This document shows positions 1-7,300 of a DNA stretch of 64,000 nt, piece by piece. Below the pieces are notes generated by a model, which was not told the origin of the DNA, ran no database searches, and was given only the letters and a program-made list of their open reading frames with translations. The position numbers and the translations under genes are program-made. The stretch spans positions 1 to 64,000 of the forward strand of contig NZ_JAEQBB010000003.1 of the NCBI RefSeq assembly GCF_018616375.1. The letters are read 5' to 3'. This DNA is from Exiguobacterium sp. J17977 (lineage in GTDB: Bacteria; Bacillota; Bacilli; Exiguobacteriales; Exiguobacteriaceae). The number at the start of each line of letters is the position of its first letter. The stretch's first letter is position 1.

Positions 1-70
1 AGATAGGTCATGGGTGGAAGCACGGCGACGTGTGGAGCTGAATGATACTAATCGGTCGAGGCTTTGATCT
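1..70 (+). rRNA. rrl: 23S rRNA, 3' end (partial)
   Basis: The first 70 bases match the conserved 3' end of bacterial 23S rRNA, including the ACTAATCGGTCGAGG segment near positions 47-61. The rest of the gene lies to the left of the window. A 100-base AT-rich spacer separates it from the 5S gene. Confidence 0.93.
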
Positions 71-170
71 AGTCTAATGGTTTGTGTGAATTGATGAGTC
101 TTCAGTTTTGAGAGAACAATCTCTTAAAATATATTGACGTTACGACTAAATAATGTTAATATAATACTTG

Positions 171-287
<117 letters not shown>

Positions 288-294
288 AGATCGT

Positions 295-369
295 TCCGCA
301 ATAGCTCAGTGGTAGAGCAACCGGCTGTTAACCGGTAGGTCGTAGGTTCAAATCCTACTTGCGGAGCCA
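295..369 (+). tRNA. tRNA-Asn (anticodon GTT)
   Basis: 75 nt cloverleaf with a 7-bp acceptor stem, anticodon loop CTGTTAA and encoded CCA. First member of the array behind the 5S gene. The GUN anticodon makes it a substrate for queuosine, whose last step is done by QueG encoded at 5 kb. Confidence 0.95.
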
Positions 370-382
370 CTTTTCTCTTTTT

Positions 383-473
383 GGAGAGCTGTCCGAGTGG
401 CCGAAGGAGCACGATTGGAATTCGTGTAGGCGGCAAAACCGTCTCAAGGGTTCGAATCCCTTGCTCTCCGCCA
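383..473 (+). tRNA. tRNA-Ser (anticodon GGA)
   Basis: 91 nt with a long variable arm typical of serine tRNAs, acceptor GGAGAGC pairing with GCTCTCC, anticodon loop TTGGAAT and encoded CCA. Confidence 0.95.
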
Positions 474-492
474 GTTTTTCAATCAATAGTAT

Positions 493-567
493 GGCCCGTT
501 GGTCAAGCGGTTAAGACACCGCCCTTTCACGGCGGTAACACGGGTTCGAATCCCGTACGGGTCACCA
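493..567 (+). tRNA. tRNA-Glu (anticodon TTC)
   Basis: 75 nt cloverleaf; anticodon stem CCGCC/GGCGG around loop CTTTCAC, T-arm GGTTCGAATCC, encoded CCA. Confidence 0.95.
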
Positions 568-584
568 TTTAAATTTTATATCGT

Positions 585-658
<74 letters not shown>

Positions 659-665
659 TTAGTGT

Positions 666-741
666 GGTCCTGTGGTGTAGTGGTTAACATGCCTGCCTGT
701 CACGCAGGAGATCGCGGGTTCGACCCCCGTCAGGACCGCCA
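666..741 (+). tRNA. tRNA-Asp (anticodon GTC)
   Basis: 76 nt cloverleaf with acceptor GGTCCTG pairing with CAGGACC, anticodon loop CTGTCAC and encoded CCA. A queuosine-type GUN anticodon. Confidence 0.95.
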
Positions 742-767
742 TTTTTTAATTAAATTACTACATACAT

Positions 768-843
768 GGCTTTGTAGCTCAGTTGGTAGAGCAAAGGACT
801 GAAAATCCTTGTGTCGGCGGTTCGATTCCGTCCAAAGCCACCA
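768..843 (+). tRNA. tRNA-Phe (anticodon GAA)
   Basis: 76 nt cloverleaf with acceptor GGCTTTG pairing with CAAAGCC, anticodon loop CTGAAAA and encoded CCA. Confidence 0.95.
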
Positions 844-846
844 TGT

Positions 847-930
847 GGGGGGGTAGCGAAGTGGCTAAACGCGGCGGACTGTAAATCCGCTCCCTCGGGT
901 TCGGCGGTTCGAATCCGCCCCCCCCCACCA
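847..930 (+). tRNA. tRNA-Tyr (anticodon GTA)
   Basis: 84 nt class II tRNA with a long variable arm, an all-G/all-C acceptor stem (seven G at 847-853) and anticodon loop CTGTAAA; CCA encoded. Only three bases separate it from tRNA-Phe. Confidence 0.95.
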
Positions 931-933
931 CTT

Positions 934-1004
934 AGGGGCATAGTTTAGCGGTAGAACTACGGTCTCCAAAACCGTCAGCGCGGGTTCGATTCCTGCTGCC
1001 CCTG
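934..1004 (+). tRNA. tRNA-Trp (anticodon CCA)
   Basis: 71 nt body with acceptor AGGGGCA pairing with TGCCCCT, anticodon loop CTCCAAA and discriminator G. The 3' CCA is not encoded (CTT follows). Confidence 0.93.
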
Positions 1005-1021
1005 CTTTCTAATATAATTAT

Positions 1022-1098
1022 GGCGATTGTGGCGAAGTGGTTAACGCACCGGATTGTGATTCCGGCATTCGAGGGTTCAATTCCCTTCAGTCGCCCCA
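1022..1098 (+). tRNA. tRNA-His (anticodon GTG)
   Basis: 77 nt, with the extra 5' G (G-1) opposite C73 that is the identity element of histidine tRNAs; anticodon loop TTGTGAT; CCA encoded. Confidence 0.95.
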
Positions 1099-1104
1099 TT
1101 TTAT

Positions 1105-1179
1105 TGGGCTGTAGCCAAGTGGTAAGGCATCGGATTTTGATTCCGACATGCGTAGGTTCGATCCCTTCCAGCCCAGCCA
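1105..1179 (+). tRNA. tRNA-Gln (anticodon TTG)
   Basis: 75 nt cloverleaf with acceptor TGGGCTG, anticodon loop TTTTGAT and encoded CCA. Confidence 0.94.
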
Positions 1180-1183
1180 TTAT

Positions 1184-1258
1184 GCGGAAGTAGTTCAGTG
1201 GTAGAATACGACCTTGCCAAGGTCGGGGTCGCGGGTTCGAATCCCGTCTTCCGCTCCA
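1184..1258 (+). tRNA. tRNA-Gly (anticodon GCC)
   Basis: 75 nt cloverleaf with acceptor GCGGAAG pairing with CTTCCGC, anticodon loop TTGCCAA and encoded CCA. A second glycine tRNA (TCC) stands alone at 4.87 kb. Confidence 0.95.
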
Positions 1259-1266
1259 TTAAATTT

Positions 1267-1340
1267 GGCGCCATAGCCAAGTGGTAAGGCAGAGGACTGC
1301 AACTCCTCTATCGTCGGTTCGATTCCGACTGGCGCCTCCA
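1267..1340 (+). tRNA. tRNA-Cys (anticodon GCA)
   Basis: 74 nt cloverleaf with acceptor GGCGCCA pairing with TGGCGCC, anticodon loop CTGCAAC and encoded CCA. Confidence 0.95.
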
Positions 1341-1349
1341 ACATAATAT

Positions 1350-1430
1350 GCCGGTGTGGCGGAATTGGTAGACGCGCACGACTCAAAATCGTGTTCCTCT
1401 GGAGTGTCGGTTCGACTCCGACCACCGGTA
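1350..1430 (+). tRNA. tRNA-Leu (anticodon CAA)
   Basis: 81 nt class II tRNA with a long variable arm, anticodon loop CTCAAAA and discriminator A; CCA is not encoded. In other bacteria the wobble base of this tRNA is 2'-O-methylated by TrmL, which is encoded at 6.6 kb here. Confidence 0.94.
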
Positions 1431-1436
1431 TCCGTA

Positions 1437-1465
1437 GATCCTAGCTGAGGCTAGGGTCTTTTTTT
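1437..1465 (+). terminator. terminator of the rRNA-tRNA operon
   Basis: Hairpin with 9-bp arms (GATCCTAGC and GCTAGGGTC) and loop TGAG, followed by a run of seven T. It closes the tRNA array. Confidence 0.9.
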
Positions 1466-1532
1466 GTATGTGAAACTTTAGAAATAAAGGGAAGTGAGCG
1501 ATGCGTAAGGAATAAGCAAGGAGTGTGCGATT

Positions 1533-2630
1533 GTGCAAGCGAACGAAGGGGGAAGTACATTGCCGACAGATCAAATCGCTCAAGCTTTTATCAAGTTTGC
1601 TGCAAACGAGTGTAGAGGTTCGAGTACTCTTTATGAATTATTATCGAACGAGGTAGCGACGGACGTATCGATTCTCACATTGTGTGAACGAGCTAATCCA
1701 GGGCAGCCTATTCCGAACCTGTTATTTGGGGCAGTCCATTATCTGCTCTTGAGTGGGCACCAACATCGATTAGGCGACTACTATCCAAGCGTATCTAATG
1801 AAGCGAAAGAGGTTGATCAGGAACTGTTTCCAAGTTTTCAGCAATTTTGTGCGACCTATGAAACTGAGTTGGTTGCTCTCTTACAGACGAGACTCGTTCA
1901 AACGAACGAAGTGAGACGGTGTGCGTATTTATACCCGGTGTTCGGTATGATTTATGAACATTCCAAGCACACGTTGGCTTTAGTGGAGATTGGTACGAGT
2001 GCCGGCCTGCAGCTTCTATGGGATCAATACAGCTATCGATATGACAACAACGAACCGGTTGGGAACGTGACGTCATCCTTTGAGATTACAGCAGAGGTGA
2101 TTGGCGAGGGGAGACCCCGACTGAATCTACCGCTTCCTCCAGTCCGGGAACGAATCGGGTTCGATTTGAATATCGTCGAATTGACCGATGCAGATGAACA
2201 ATTGTGGTTGAAGGCGCTCATCTGGCCTGAACATGTAGCGCGTCTAGAGCTATTTGAGCAGGCGAGTGCGTTGATTGGATCACAACCAATGGAGTTGATT
2301 CAAGGCGATGGGGTTCGCTTATTAAAACCACGGGTCGATTCGATTGATCGGGATACCATCGTCTGTATCTTCCATACACACGTGGCGAATCAAATGTCGC
2401 TTGAAACCAAGTATGAGCTGTTACATCAAGTCGACTTGATAGGGGAGAACAGGGACGTCTGTCACATCTATAATAATGTCCAAGACAAGCTGCTCCACCT
2501 CGATTTCATCACAGACGGCAGAAAGAGTGAGTTCGTGCTCGCCGAAACGGATGGGCATGGACGTTGGTTCAACTGGTTGCTATCACCTGAAGCGGAAGAA
2601 AAACTTAAGCGAAGACTCGGAAAACCCTAA
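1533..2630 (+). CDS. DUF2332 family protein
   Basis: Soluble protein of 365 residues that I place in the DUF2332 family from its length and its LFGAVHYLLL motif near residue 63. The family has no established function. There is no signal peptide or membrane segment. The start is GTG with AAGGAG nine bases upstream; a TTG at 1560 preceded by GAAGGGGGAAG is a possible alternative. The gene stands alone between the tRNA terminator and its own terminator, whose stem includes the stop codon. Family call moderately sure, function unknown. Confidence 0.75.
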   Translation: MQANEGGSTLPTDQIAQAFIKFAANECRGSSTLYELLSNEVATDVSILTLCERANPGQPIPNLLFGAVHYLLLSGHQHRLGDYYPSVSNEAKEVDQELFPSFQQFCATYETELVALLQTRLVQTNEVRRCAYLYPVFGMIYEHSKHTLALVEIGTSAGLQLLWDQYSYRYDNNEPVGNVTSSFEITAEVIGEGRPRLNLPLPPVRERIGFDLNIVELTDADEQLWLKALIWPEHVARLELFEQASALIGSQPMELIQGDGVRLLKPRVDSIDRDTIVCIFHTHVANQMSLETKYELLHQVDLIGENRDVCHIYNNVQDKLLHLDFITDGRKSEFVLAETDGHGRWFNWLLSPEAEEKLKRRLGKP

Positions 2631-2646
2631 CCTCGGTTAGGGTTTT
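2621..2646 (+). terminator. terminator overlapping the DUF2332 stop codon
   Basis: Inverted repeat AAACCCTAAC / GTTAGGGTTT with loop CTCG, followed by T residues. The TAA stop codon (2628-2630) is part of the left arm. Confidence 0.85.
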
Positions 2647-2655
2647 TAGGATCCA

Positions 2656-2686
2656 TGAAAAAAGAATCATCACGGAGATGATTCTT
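2656..2686 (-). terminator. terminator of the DUF6241-like gene
   Basis: Hairpin GAATCATC / GATGATTC at 2664-2685 read on the minus strand, followed by a T run (the A run at 2658-2663 on the plus strand). It includes the last codons of the gene it terminates. Confidence 0.8.
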
Positions 2687-3335
2687 CATATGACGTGTAC
2701 GTCGTTTCATTCAATGTGTTCAAGTATTCAGGTCCGAAGTTGTTCAAAATAAAGAGTTCTTCTTCGTTCTTGGTAGCTAATCCGTTCGAGAAACCTCTAC
2801 TCGCTTGGAGAAAGTCCAATAAGCGATCCTGTTCCTTGTCAGCTAGAGTGAAGTCACCTTGTGACCAGTGATCAAGCATCGTTTTCAATTCGGCGTACAT
2901 TCGATCGTCTATTTTAAATTTAGTTTTTAAGAGCTCCAAGTATTCAGCTGATTGTTGAATGTTCTGTGGTGTCATCGGAATCGCTCCCCATTTGGAACGG
3001 GCTGATATTTTTTGATGTGTCATCAAGTGCATGCTTTTGATCAATTCAGTTCGATTTGGTTTCTCTTCATTGAAAGAGACCTCTAATTCAACGCGAGTCT
3101 TTGCGGTGGAGTTGCCTCTCCGATCTAATGGATCTTCTTTAGATACTTCGATTTGTAATTCTTTGACGCGTTTGGCGTATTTGTCGTCAAGATTCTCGTT
3201 CTCGACACCTTGACTTAAGTTTTTATAAAACGTATAGCTGATCCAAAAGACTGGAATGAGCAAGATGAAGACACTCGTTACGATGATGAGTCGCTTCGGG
3301 GTAAATACCTGTTTCAGTTTTTTGAACAATATCAT
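2670..3335 (-). CDS. membrane-anchored protein, DUF6241-like
   Basis: Protein of 221 residues with one N-terminal membrane segment at about residues 17-37 and a hydrophilic extracytoplasmic part. The segment MHLMTHQKISARSKWGAIPM near residues 102-121 recalls the DUF6241 family of Bacillales membrane proteins; that assignment is from memory of the motif and is not certain. The start has a strong AGGAGG-type ribosome site (AGGAGGAA). It is transcribed away from the desaturase gene and ends in its own hairpin. Function unknown. Confidence 0.6.
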   Translation of the reverse strand: MILFKKLKQVFTPKRLIIVTSVFILLIPVFWISYTFYKNLSQGVENENLDDKYAKRVKELQIEVSKEDPLDRRGNSTAKTRVELEVSFNEEKPNRTELIKSMHLMTHQKISARSKWGAIPMTPQNIQQSAEYLELLKTKFKIDDRMYAELKTMLDHWSQGDFTLADKEQDRLLDFLQASRGFSNGLATKNEEELFILNNFGPEYLNTLNETTYTSYEESSP

Positions 3336-3483
3336 TTCCTCCTATCTGTACATAGTTGGATTTTAACATACTTCAAATACCATTAATCCCATATAAGGAA
3401 TTTATATGGAAAAATAGATAAAAGAAACAAAAAATTGATTTGATAACTCATTTTGAATAAACGTTTTTCCATCTGTGATGTGA

Positions 3484-3489
3484 TATAAT
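3484..3489 (+). promoter_or_regulatory. extended -10 promoter of the desaturase gene
   Basis: TGATATAAT (3481-3489) forms a TGn-extended -10 box; the -35 region is weak. It would give an untranslated leader of roughly 130 nt before the start at 3624. Long leaders are common in cold-inducible genes, but the inference is only suggestive. Confidence 0.55.
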
Positions 3490-3623
3490 TACCTGGTAAT
3501 AATAATTTATGATGAATAAATTCTAGTGACGGTCACGTGGCTCGTCAATTTAATAGTGTATTTGGTTTCATATTTCATTTTTGTTGTCGTCATCGCTGTT
3601 TGCAATTGAGGAGGAAGTTGTAC

Positions 3624-4643
3624 ATGAGTAAAGAAAAAATCGCCCAGCTCCGAAAACACGTCTCGCCGTTTGAAAAGGCCGATGTGAAGAAGAGCGTCCG
3701 GCAAATGATCAATACGATCTTGCCGTTTCTTGCCGCCTGGATTCTTGCCTATCAGGCGCTCCAAATCTCGGTCTTCTTGACGATTCCGCTCGCCATCGTC
3801 GCGGCTGGTTTCGTCGTCCGGATGTTCATCATTTTCCACGACTGCACGCACGGTTCGTTTTTCAAGAATAAGAAAGCGAACGCAATCGTCGGGACGATTA
3901 TGGGGATTCTCACGTTGTTCCCATATGAGAAATGGAAACGAGAGCATTCGATTCACCATGCCTCGAGTGGGAACTTGGATAAGCGTGGCGTCGGTGACAT
4001 TTGGGTCATGACGATTGAAGAATATGTCGAGGCATCGAGATGGACTCGAATGCAATATCGTCTATACCGTAACCCGCTCGTCATGTTCGGTCTCGGTCCG
4101 TTGTTCTTGATTCTTATCACGAGCCGTTTTAACCGTAAAGATGCGCGTAAAAAAGAACGGAACAACACATATCTCATCAATTTGTCGCTCGTCGTGCTCT
4201 ATGCGCTTGTCATCGCGCTCGTCGGTTGGAAAGCGTTCTTGATCGTTCAAGGCACGACGATGTTCACAGCTGGTGTCCTTGGAATCTGGTTGTTCTACGT
4301 ACAGCATACGTTCGAAGATTCGTATTTCGAAGACGAGAGCGAGTGGGACTATGTGAAAGCTGCGATCGAGGGAAGCTCATATTACGAGTTGCCGAAAGTG
4401 TTGCAGTGGGTAACCGGGAATATCGGTTTCCACCATGTCCATCACTTGAGCCCGCGTGTGCCGAACTACAACCTTGAACAAGCCCATACGTCGACTCCAC
4501 CGCTCCAAAAAGCGACGACAATCGGTCTATGGTCGAGTTTGAAATCGTTGCGCTACAAACTATACGATGCTCAGAATAAGACGTTTGTCACGTTCCGCGA
4601 TATTAAGCACTTGCTTCGGGAACCGAAGACATCATCGTTGTGA
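3624..4643 (+). CDS. des: membrane fatty acid desaturase (Des-like)
   Basis: Integral membrane di-iron enzyme that introduces a double bond into phospholipid acyl chains and so restores membrane fluidity, especially in the cold. All three histidine boxes are present: HDCTH at residues 72-76, HSIHH at 108-112 and HHVHH at 270-274, with hydrophobic segments at about 31-65, 150-167 and 184-225. The 339-residue length fits the family. The start was chosen because GGAGG lies 9-13 bases upstream; the open frame itself extends further left. In Bacillus subtilis des is induced by DesK-DesR; no such regulator is seen next to it here. The gene is monocistronic. Confidence 0.9.
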   Translation: MSKEKIAQLRKHVSPFEKADVKKSVRQMINTILPFLAAWILAYQALQISVFLTIPLAIVAAGFVVRMFIIFHDCTHGSFFKNKKANAIVGTIMGILTLFPYEKWKREHSIHHASSGNLDKRGVGDIWVMTIEEYVEASRWTRMQYRLYRNPLVMFGLGPLFLILITSRFNRKDARKKERNNTYLINLSLVVLYALVIALVGWKAFLIVQGTTMFTAGVLGIWLFYVQHTFEDSYFEDESEWDYVKAAIEGSSYYELPKVLQWVTGNIGFHHVHHLSPRVPNYNLEQAHTSTPPLQKATTIGLWSSLKSLRYKLYDAQNKTFVTFRDIKHLLREPKTSSL

Positions 4644-4650
4644 CGTATAT

Positions 4651-4680
4651 TCCTGCCGACAAAGTCGGCAGGATATTTTT
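4651..4680 (+). terminator. terminator of the desaturase gene
   Basis: Inverted repeat TCCTGCCGAC / GTCGGCAGGA around loop AAA, then ATATTTTT. Confidence 0.88.
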
Positions 4681-4801
4681 ATATCGTTATGGTTATCTTA
4701 TATTGAGATATGGTTTGAATAAGAGAAATAAGGGAATTAGATGTATTCAAGCATTCGAAATATAGAATTCATAAGCTGTCGAAGAAATTTATTCAAAAGT
4801 G

Positions 4802-4830
4802 TTGACTTCTGAAAGGTATAGATGTATATT
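4802..4830 (+). promoter_or_regulatory. promoter of tRNA-Gly(TCC)
   Basis: TTGACT (4802-4807), 17-base spacer, TATATT (4825-4830). It lies about 40 bases upstream of the tRNA and supports separate transcription of this gene. Confidence 0.7.
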
Positions 4831-4868
4831 GATTGTAGTCGCTTTTACAGCCGACTCATTTGAACCAT

Positions 4869-4939
4869 GCGGGTGTAGTTTAATGGTAAAACCTCAGCCT
4901 TCCAAGCTGATGACGAGAGTTCGATTCTCTTCACCCGCT
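4869..4939 (+). tRNA. tRNA-Gly (anticodon TCC)
   Basis: 71 nt body with acceptor GCGGGTG pairing with CACCCGC, anticodon loop CTTCCAA. CCA is not encoded (TCA follows the discriminator). It has its own promoter and terminator, so it is an isolated tRNA gene just upstream of queG. Confidence 0.94.
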
Positions 4940-4943
4940 TCAT

Positions 4944-4976
4944 CATCTCTCTGCCGACTGGCGGAGAGATTTTTTG
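4944..4976 (+). terminator. terminator of tRNA-Gly
   Basis: Stem ATCTCTCTGCC / GGCGGAGAGAT with loop GACTG, followed by six T. Confidence 0.88.
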
Positions 4977-5008
4977 TATGCGAAAATAGGCATGAAAGAG
5001 GTGATTCG

Positions 5009-6166
5009 ATGAACGGGATGAGCCCGGAAACACTTAAACAGAAGATTGTGGCGTATGCGACGACGATTGGGATTGACGAGTTGAAAGTGACGACGGCCGA
5101 TCCGTTCATCGTCATGAAGCAACGTCTCGTGAAACAACAAGAAAAGGGATTCGCTTCCGGGTTCGAAGAGCCTGACTTGGACAAGCGGACAACACCGACG
5201 CTGTTGCTGGAAGAAGCGCAGTCGATTATTGCAATCGCCATCTTGTATCCGAGCAAATTGAAGGATGCGCCACGAAGTGTGGCCGATGAGCGCCGCGGTT
5301 TGTTCGCCCGGGCCTCATGGGGGCTCGACTATCATCGCGCCGTCGGCTCGAGACTCGAACAATTGCAGGCGTATATTGAACAACTCGTCCCGGGCGTCCG
5401 GACACGCTCGATGGTCGATACGGGAGAGCTGGTCGATCGGGCGGTGGCCGAACGGGCCGGAATCGGCTTCAGCGGCAAGAACTGTTCCATCATCTCGCCT
5501 GAGAAGGGGTCGTACCTCTACCTAGGCGAGATGATTCTAGACGCATACTTACCGCCGGACGAGATGATTGAGGACGGGTGCGGGGAATGTACGAAATGCA
5601 TGACGGCATGTCCGACGACGGCGCTCATCGAACCGGGTGTGCTCGACGCGAAACGTTGCATCGCCTATTTGACGCAAATGAAGACACTCATGCCACGCGA
5701 GTTCCGTTCGAAGCTCGGCGGACGGCTATACGGCTGTGACACGTGCCAACAAGTCTGTCCGTATAATCGGAAGAAGGACTGGCGTCATCATGAGGAACTG
5801 CTTCCGGAAGCGGAAATCGTCAAACCGTTGCTCGTCCCGCTCTTGAATATGAGCAATCGCGAGTTCAAAGCGAAATTCGGTCATCTGTCTGGCGCATGGC
5901 GCGGGAAAAAACCGATTCAGCGAAATGCGATTCTAGCATTGGCCCACTATCGGGAACCGTCAGCCGTGCCAGTGCTCGAAGACTTCATCCAACAGGATGA
6001 GCGCGAAGACATGCGGGCGACGGCCGTCTGGGCGATCGGGGCGATTCTCGGAACCGAAGCCGAGACGATTTATCAACAAATCGAGTCGACGGAGACGTCG
6101 GAGCTCGTACATGAAGAGATTCGATTATTCCGAGAGGAGTGGGACCGTGAAGACCGTGTCATCTAA
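5009..6166 (+). CDS. queG: epoxyqueuosine reductase
   Basis: Cytoplasmic cobalamin-dependent iron-sulfur enzyme that reduces epoxyqueuosine to queuosine at the wobble base of tRNA-Asn, Asp, His and Tyr, the last step of queuosine synthesis. The protein has 385 residues. A conserved Asp in MVDTGE (residue 137) matches the proposed catalytic Asp. Two [4Fe-4S] clusters are visible as C191-x2-C194-x2-C197-x3-C201 and C243-x2-C246-x3-C250, with an additional C217. The C-terminal part looks like HEAT-type helical repeats, as in Bacillus QueG. The start ATG has AAAGAGGTGA upstream; the longer open frame runs through the tRNA and is not used. Its 3' end overlaps ogt by 20 bases. Confidence 0.95.
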   Translation: MNGMSPETLKQKIVAYATTIGIDELKVTTADPFIVMKQRLVKQQEKGFASGFEEPDLDKRTTPTLLLEEAQSIIAIAILYPSKLKDAPRSVADERRGLFARASWGLDYHRAVGSRLEQLQAYIEQLVPGVRTRSMVDTGELVDRAVAERAGIGFSGKNCSIISPEKGSYLYLGEMILDAYLPPDEMIEDGCGECTKCMTACPTTALIEPGVLDAKRCIAYLTQMKTLMPREFRSKLGGRLYGCDTCQQVCPYNRKKDWRHHEELLPEAEIVKPLLVPLLNMSNREFKAKFGHLSGAWRGKKPIQRNAILALAHYREPSAVPVLEDFIQQDEREDMRATAVWAIGAILGTEAETIYQQIESTETSELVHEEIRLFREEWDREDRVI

Positions 6167-6590
6167 ATGGGGAACGTTAGCCTATGAATTGAACGCGAAT
6201 GGAAAGCTATGTGCGTTAGACTTCGCGGAGACAAAAGCAGATGATGGTTCGGCACCAGCTTGGCTGACCGACCTGATTCAACGTGTCGAACAAGACGGGC
6301 TTCAACCGTCTGATCGCGAGTGGATCGAGATGAACGGGACCGTCTTTCAGCAAGAAGTATGGGATGCGCTCTTGACGATTCCGTTTGGAGAGATGCGGAC
6401 GTACAAACAAATCGCCGAACAGATTGGACGACCGAAAGCGGTTCGTGCGGTCGGCCAGGCACTGAACCGGAATCCGTTACCTGTCATTTTCCCATGCCAT
6501 CGGGTCGTCGGCAGCGGAGGACAGTTGACCGGTTTCGCAGGTGGTATTCATCAAAAACAACGATTACTTGATCTCGAACAAGTGAAGTGA
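6147..6590 (+). CDS. ogt: methylated-DNA-protein-cysteine methyltransferase
   Basis: Suicide DNA-repair protein that transfers the methyl group of O6-methylguanine to its own cysteine. The signature PCHRV with the acceptor Cys117 and the helix-turn-helix region around residues 83-110 are intact. At 147 residues it is on the short side of the family because the N-terminal domain is abbreviated. The start was taken as GTG at 6147, behind AGAGGAGTGGG and inside the end of queG, which implies translational coupling. An in-frame ATG at 6114 is an alternative that would overlap queG further. Confidence 0.9.
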   Translation: MKTVSSKWGTLAYELNANGKLCALDFAETKADDGSAPAWLTDLIQRVEQDGLQPSDREWIEMNGTVFQQEVWDALLTIPFGEMRTYKQIAEQIGRPKAVRAVGQALNRNPLPVIFPCHRVVGSGGQLTGFAGGIHQKQRLLDLEQVK

Positions 6591-6600
6591 GGAGTAGATT

Positions 6601-7074
6601 ATGGCAATCCATGTAGTAATGTTCCAACCAGAAATCCCGGCGAATACAGGTAACGTCTCGCGCACATGTGCCGCGACCAATTCCGTACTTCATTTGATTC
6701 GTCCGTTAGGTTTTTCAACAGACGATAAAATGCTCAAACGGGCCGGGCTTGATTATTGGCAGTTCGTCGACGTGCGGTATCACGATTCGCTTGATGAACT
6801 ATGGGCCAAACACCCGGATGGAGAGTTCTTCTACATTACCAAGTATGGGGAACAGTACCCGAGTGACCTCGACGTATCTGCGGTCGACAAGGACTATTTC
6901 TTCGTCTTCGGACGCGAGACGAAAGGGTTGCCGATGGAAGTGATTGAGAATAACCTCGACCGCTGCATCCGTTTGCCGCAATCGAACCTCGTGCGGTCGC
7001 TTAACGTCTCGAACACGGCGGCGATTATCGTCTATGAGGCGCTCCGCCAACAAGGATATGCTGGACTGAAATAA
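6601..7074 (+). CDS. trmL: tRNA (cytidine/uridine-34-2'-O)-methyltransferase
   Basis: SPOUT-class (knotted) methyltransferase that 2'-O-methylates the wobble nucleotide of leucine tRNAs with CAA and UAA anticodons. Family motifs are present in order: NTGNVSRTCAA near residue 15, FGRETKGLP near 102 and the C-terminal LNVSNTAAIIVYEALRQ. The 157-residue length is typical. It follows ogt after 10 bases with a GGAG site, so queG-ogt-trmL form one operon joining two wobble-base modification genes with a DNA repair gene. The target tRNA-Leu(CAA) is at 1.35 kb. Confidence 0.93.
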   Translation: MAIHVVMFQPEIPANTGNVSRTCAATNSVLHLIRPLGFSTDDKMLKRAGLDYWQFVDVRYHDSLDELWAKHPDGEFFYITKYGEQYPSDLDVSAVDKDYFFVFGRETKGLPMEVIENNLDRCIRLPQSNLVRSLNVSNTAAIIVYEALRQQGYAGLK

Positions 7075-7078
7075 AAAA

Positions 7079-7110
7079 AGAGCCGGATTCGTGAGAATCT
7101 CGGCTCTTAT
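7079..7110. terminator. bidirectional terminator between trmL and a small gene
   Basis: Hairpin AGAGCCG-GATTC / GAATC-CGGCTCT with loop GTGA and one bulged T. A run of A upstream (7072-7079) gives a T run for the minus strand; the plus-strand T tail is short. Confidence 0.78.
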
Positions 7111-7199
7111 TGATTACCTTCAGGTTTTCTGTTGTATCCAGCTGTTAAGATAGCTGCGAGGAAGACGACGCTGATTCCGACCATTAGTAATAAACCCAT
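7107..7199 (-). CDS. small membrane protein of 30 residues
   Basis: Thirty-residue peptide with one hydrophobic segment (about residues 2-21) and a polar, positively charged tail ending in RKPEGNQ. The start at 7199 is supported by AAAAGGGGG about nine bases upstream on the minus strand; the open frame extends further but the upstream part is unlikely to be translated. It has its own promoter (shared -10 region with the divergent gene) and terminator. I do not recognise the family. Another unrelated 30-residue membrane peptide is encoded at 52.3 kb. Confidence 0.6.
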   Translation of the reverse strand: MGLLLMVGISVVFLAAILTAGYNRKPEGNQ

Positions 7200-7214
7200 C
7201 TGAAAATCCCCCTT

Positions 7215-7264
7215 TTGTTCTCCGTGACTACGAATATTATAATATACTTGATAATAGATTTGCA
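7215..7264. promoter_or_regulatory. back-to-back divergent promoters sharing one -10 palindrome
   Basis: ATTATAAT at 7236-7243 reads as TATAAT on both strands. On the plus strand TTGTTC (7215-7220) lies 17 bases from TATAAT (7238-7243). On the minus strand TGCAAA (7259-7264) lies 17 bases from TATAAT (7236-7241). The two would drive the DUF5366 gene and the 30-residue peptide and cannot both be occupied at once. Confidence 0.55.
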
Positions 7265-7300
7265 CTGAATATGAGAAATTCTTGTGAAATTGGAGCCGAT

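Noticed and set aside
134-165. TTGACG and TATAAT in the 23S-5S spacer
   Set aside because: The spacing is 20 bases, too long for a good promoter; the 5S gene is expected to be read with the 23S gene.
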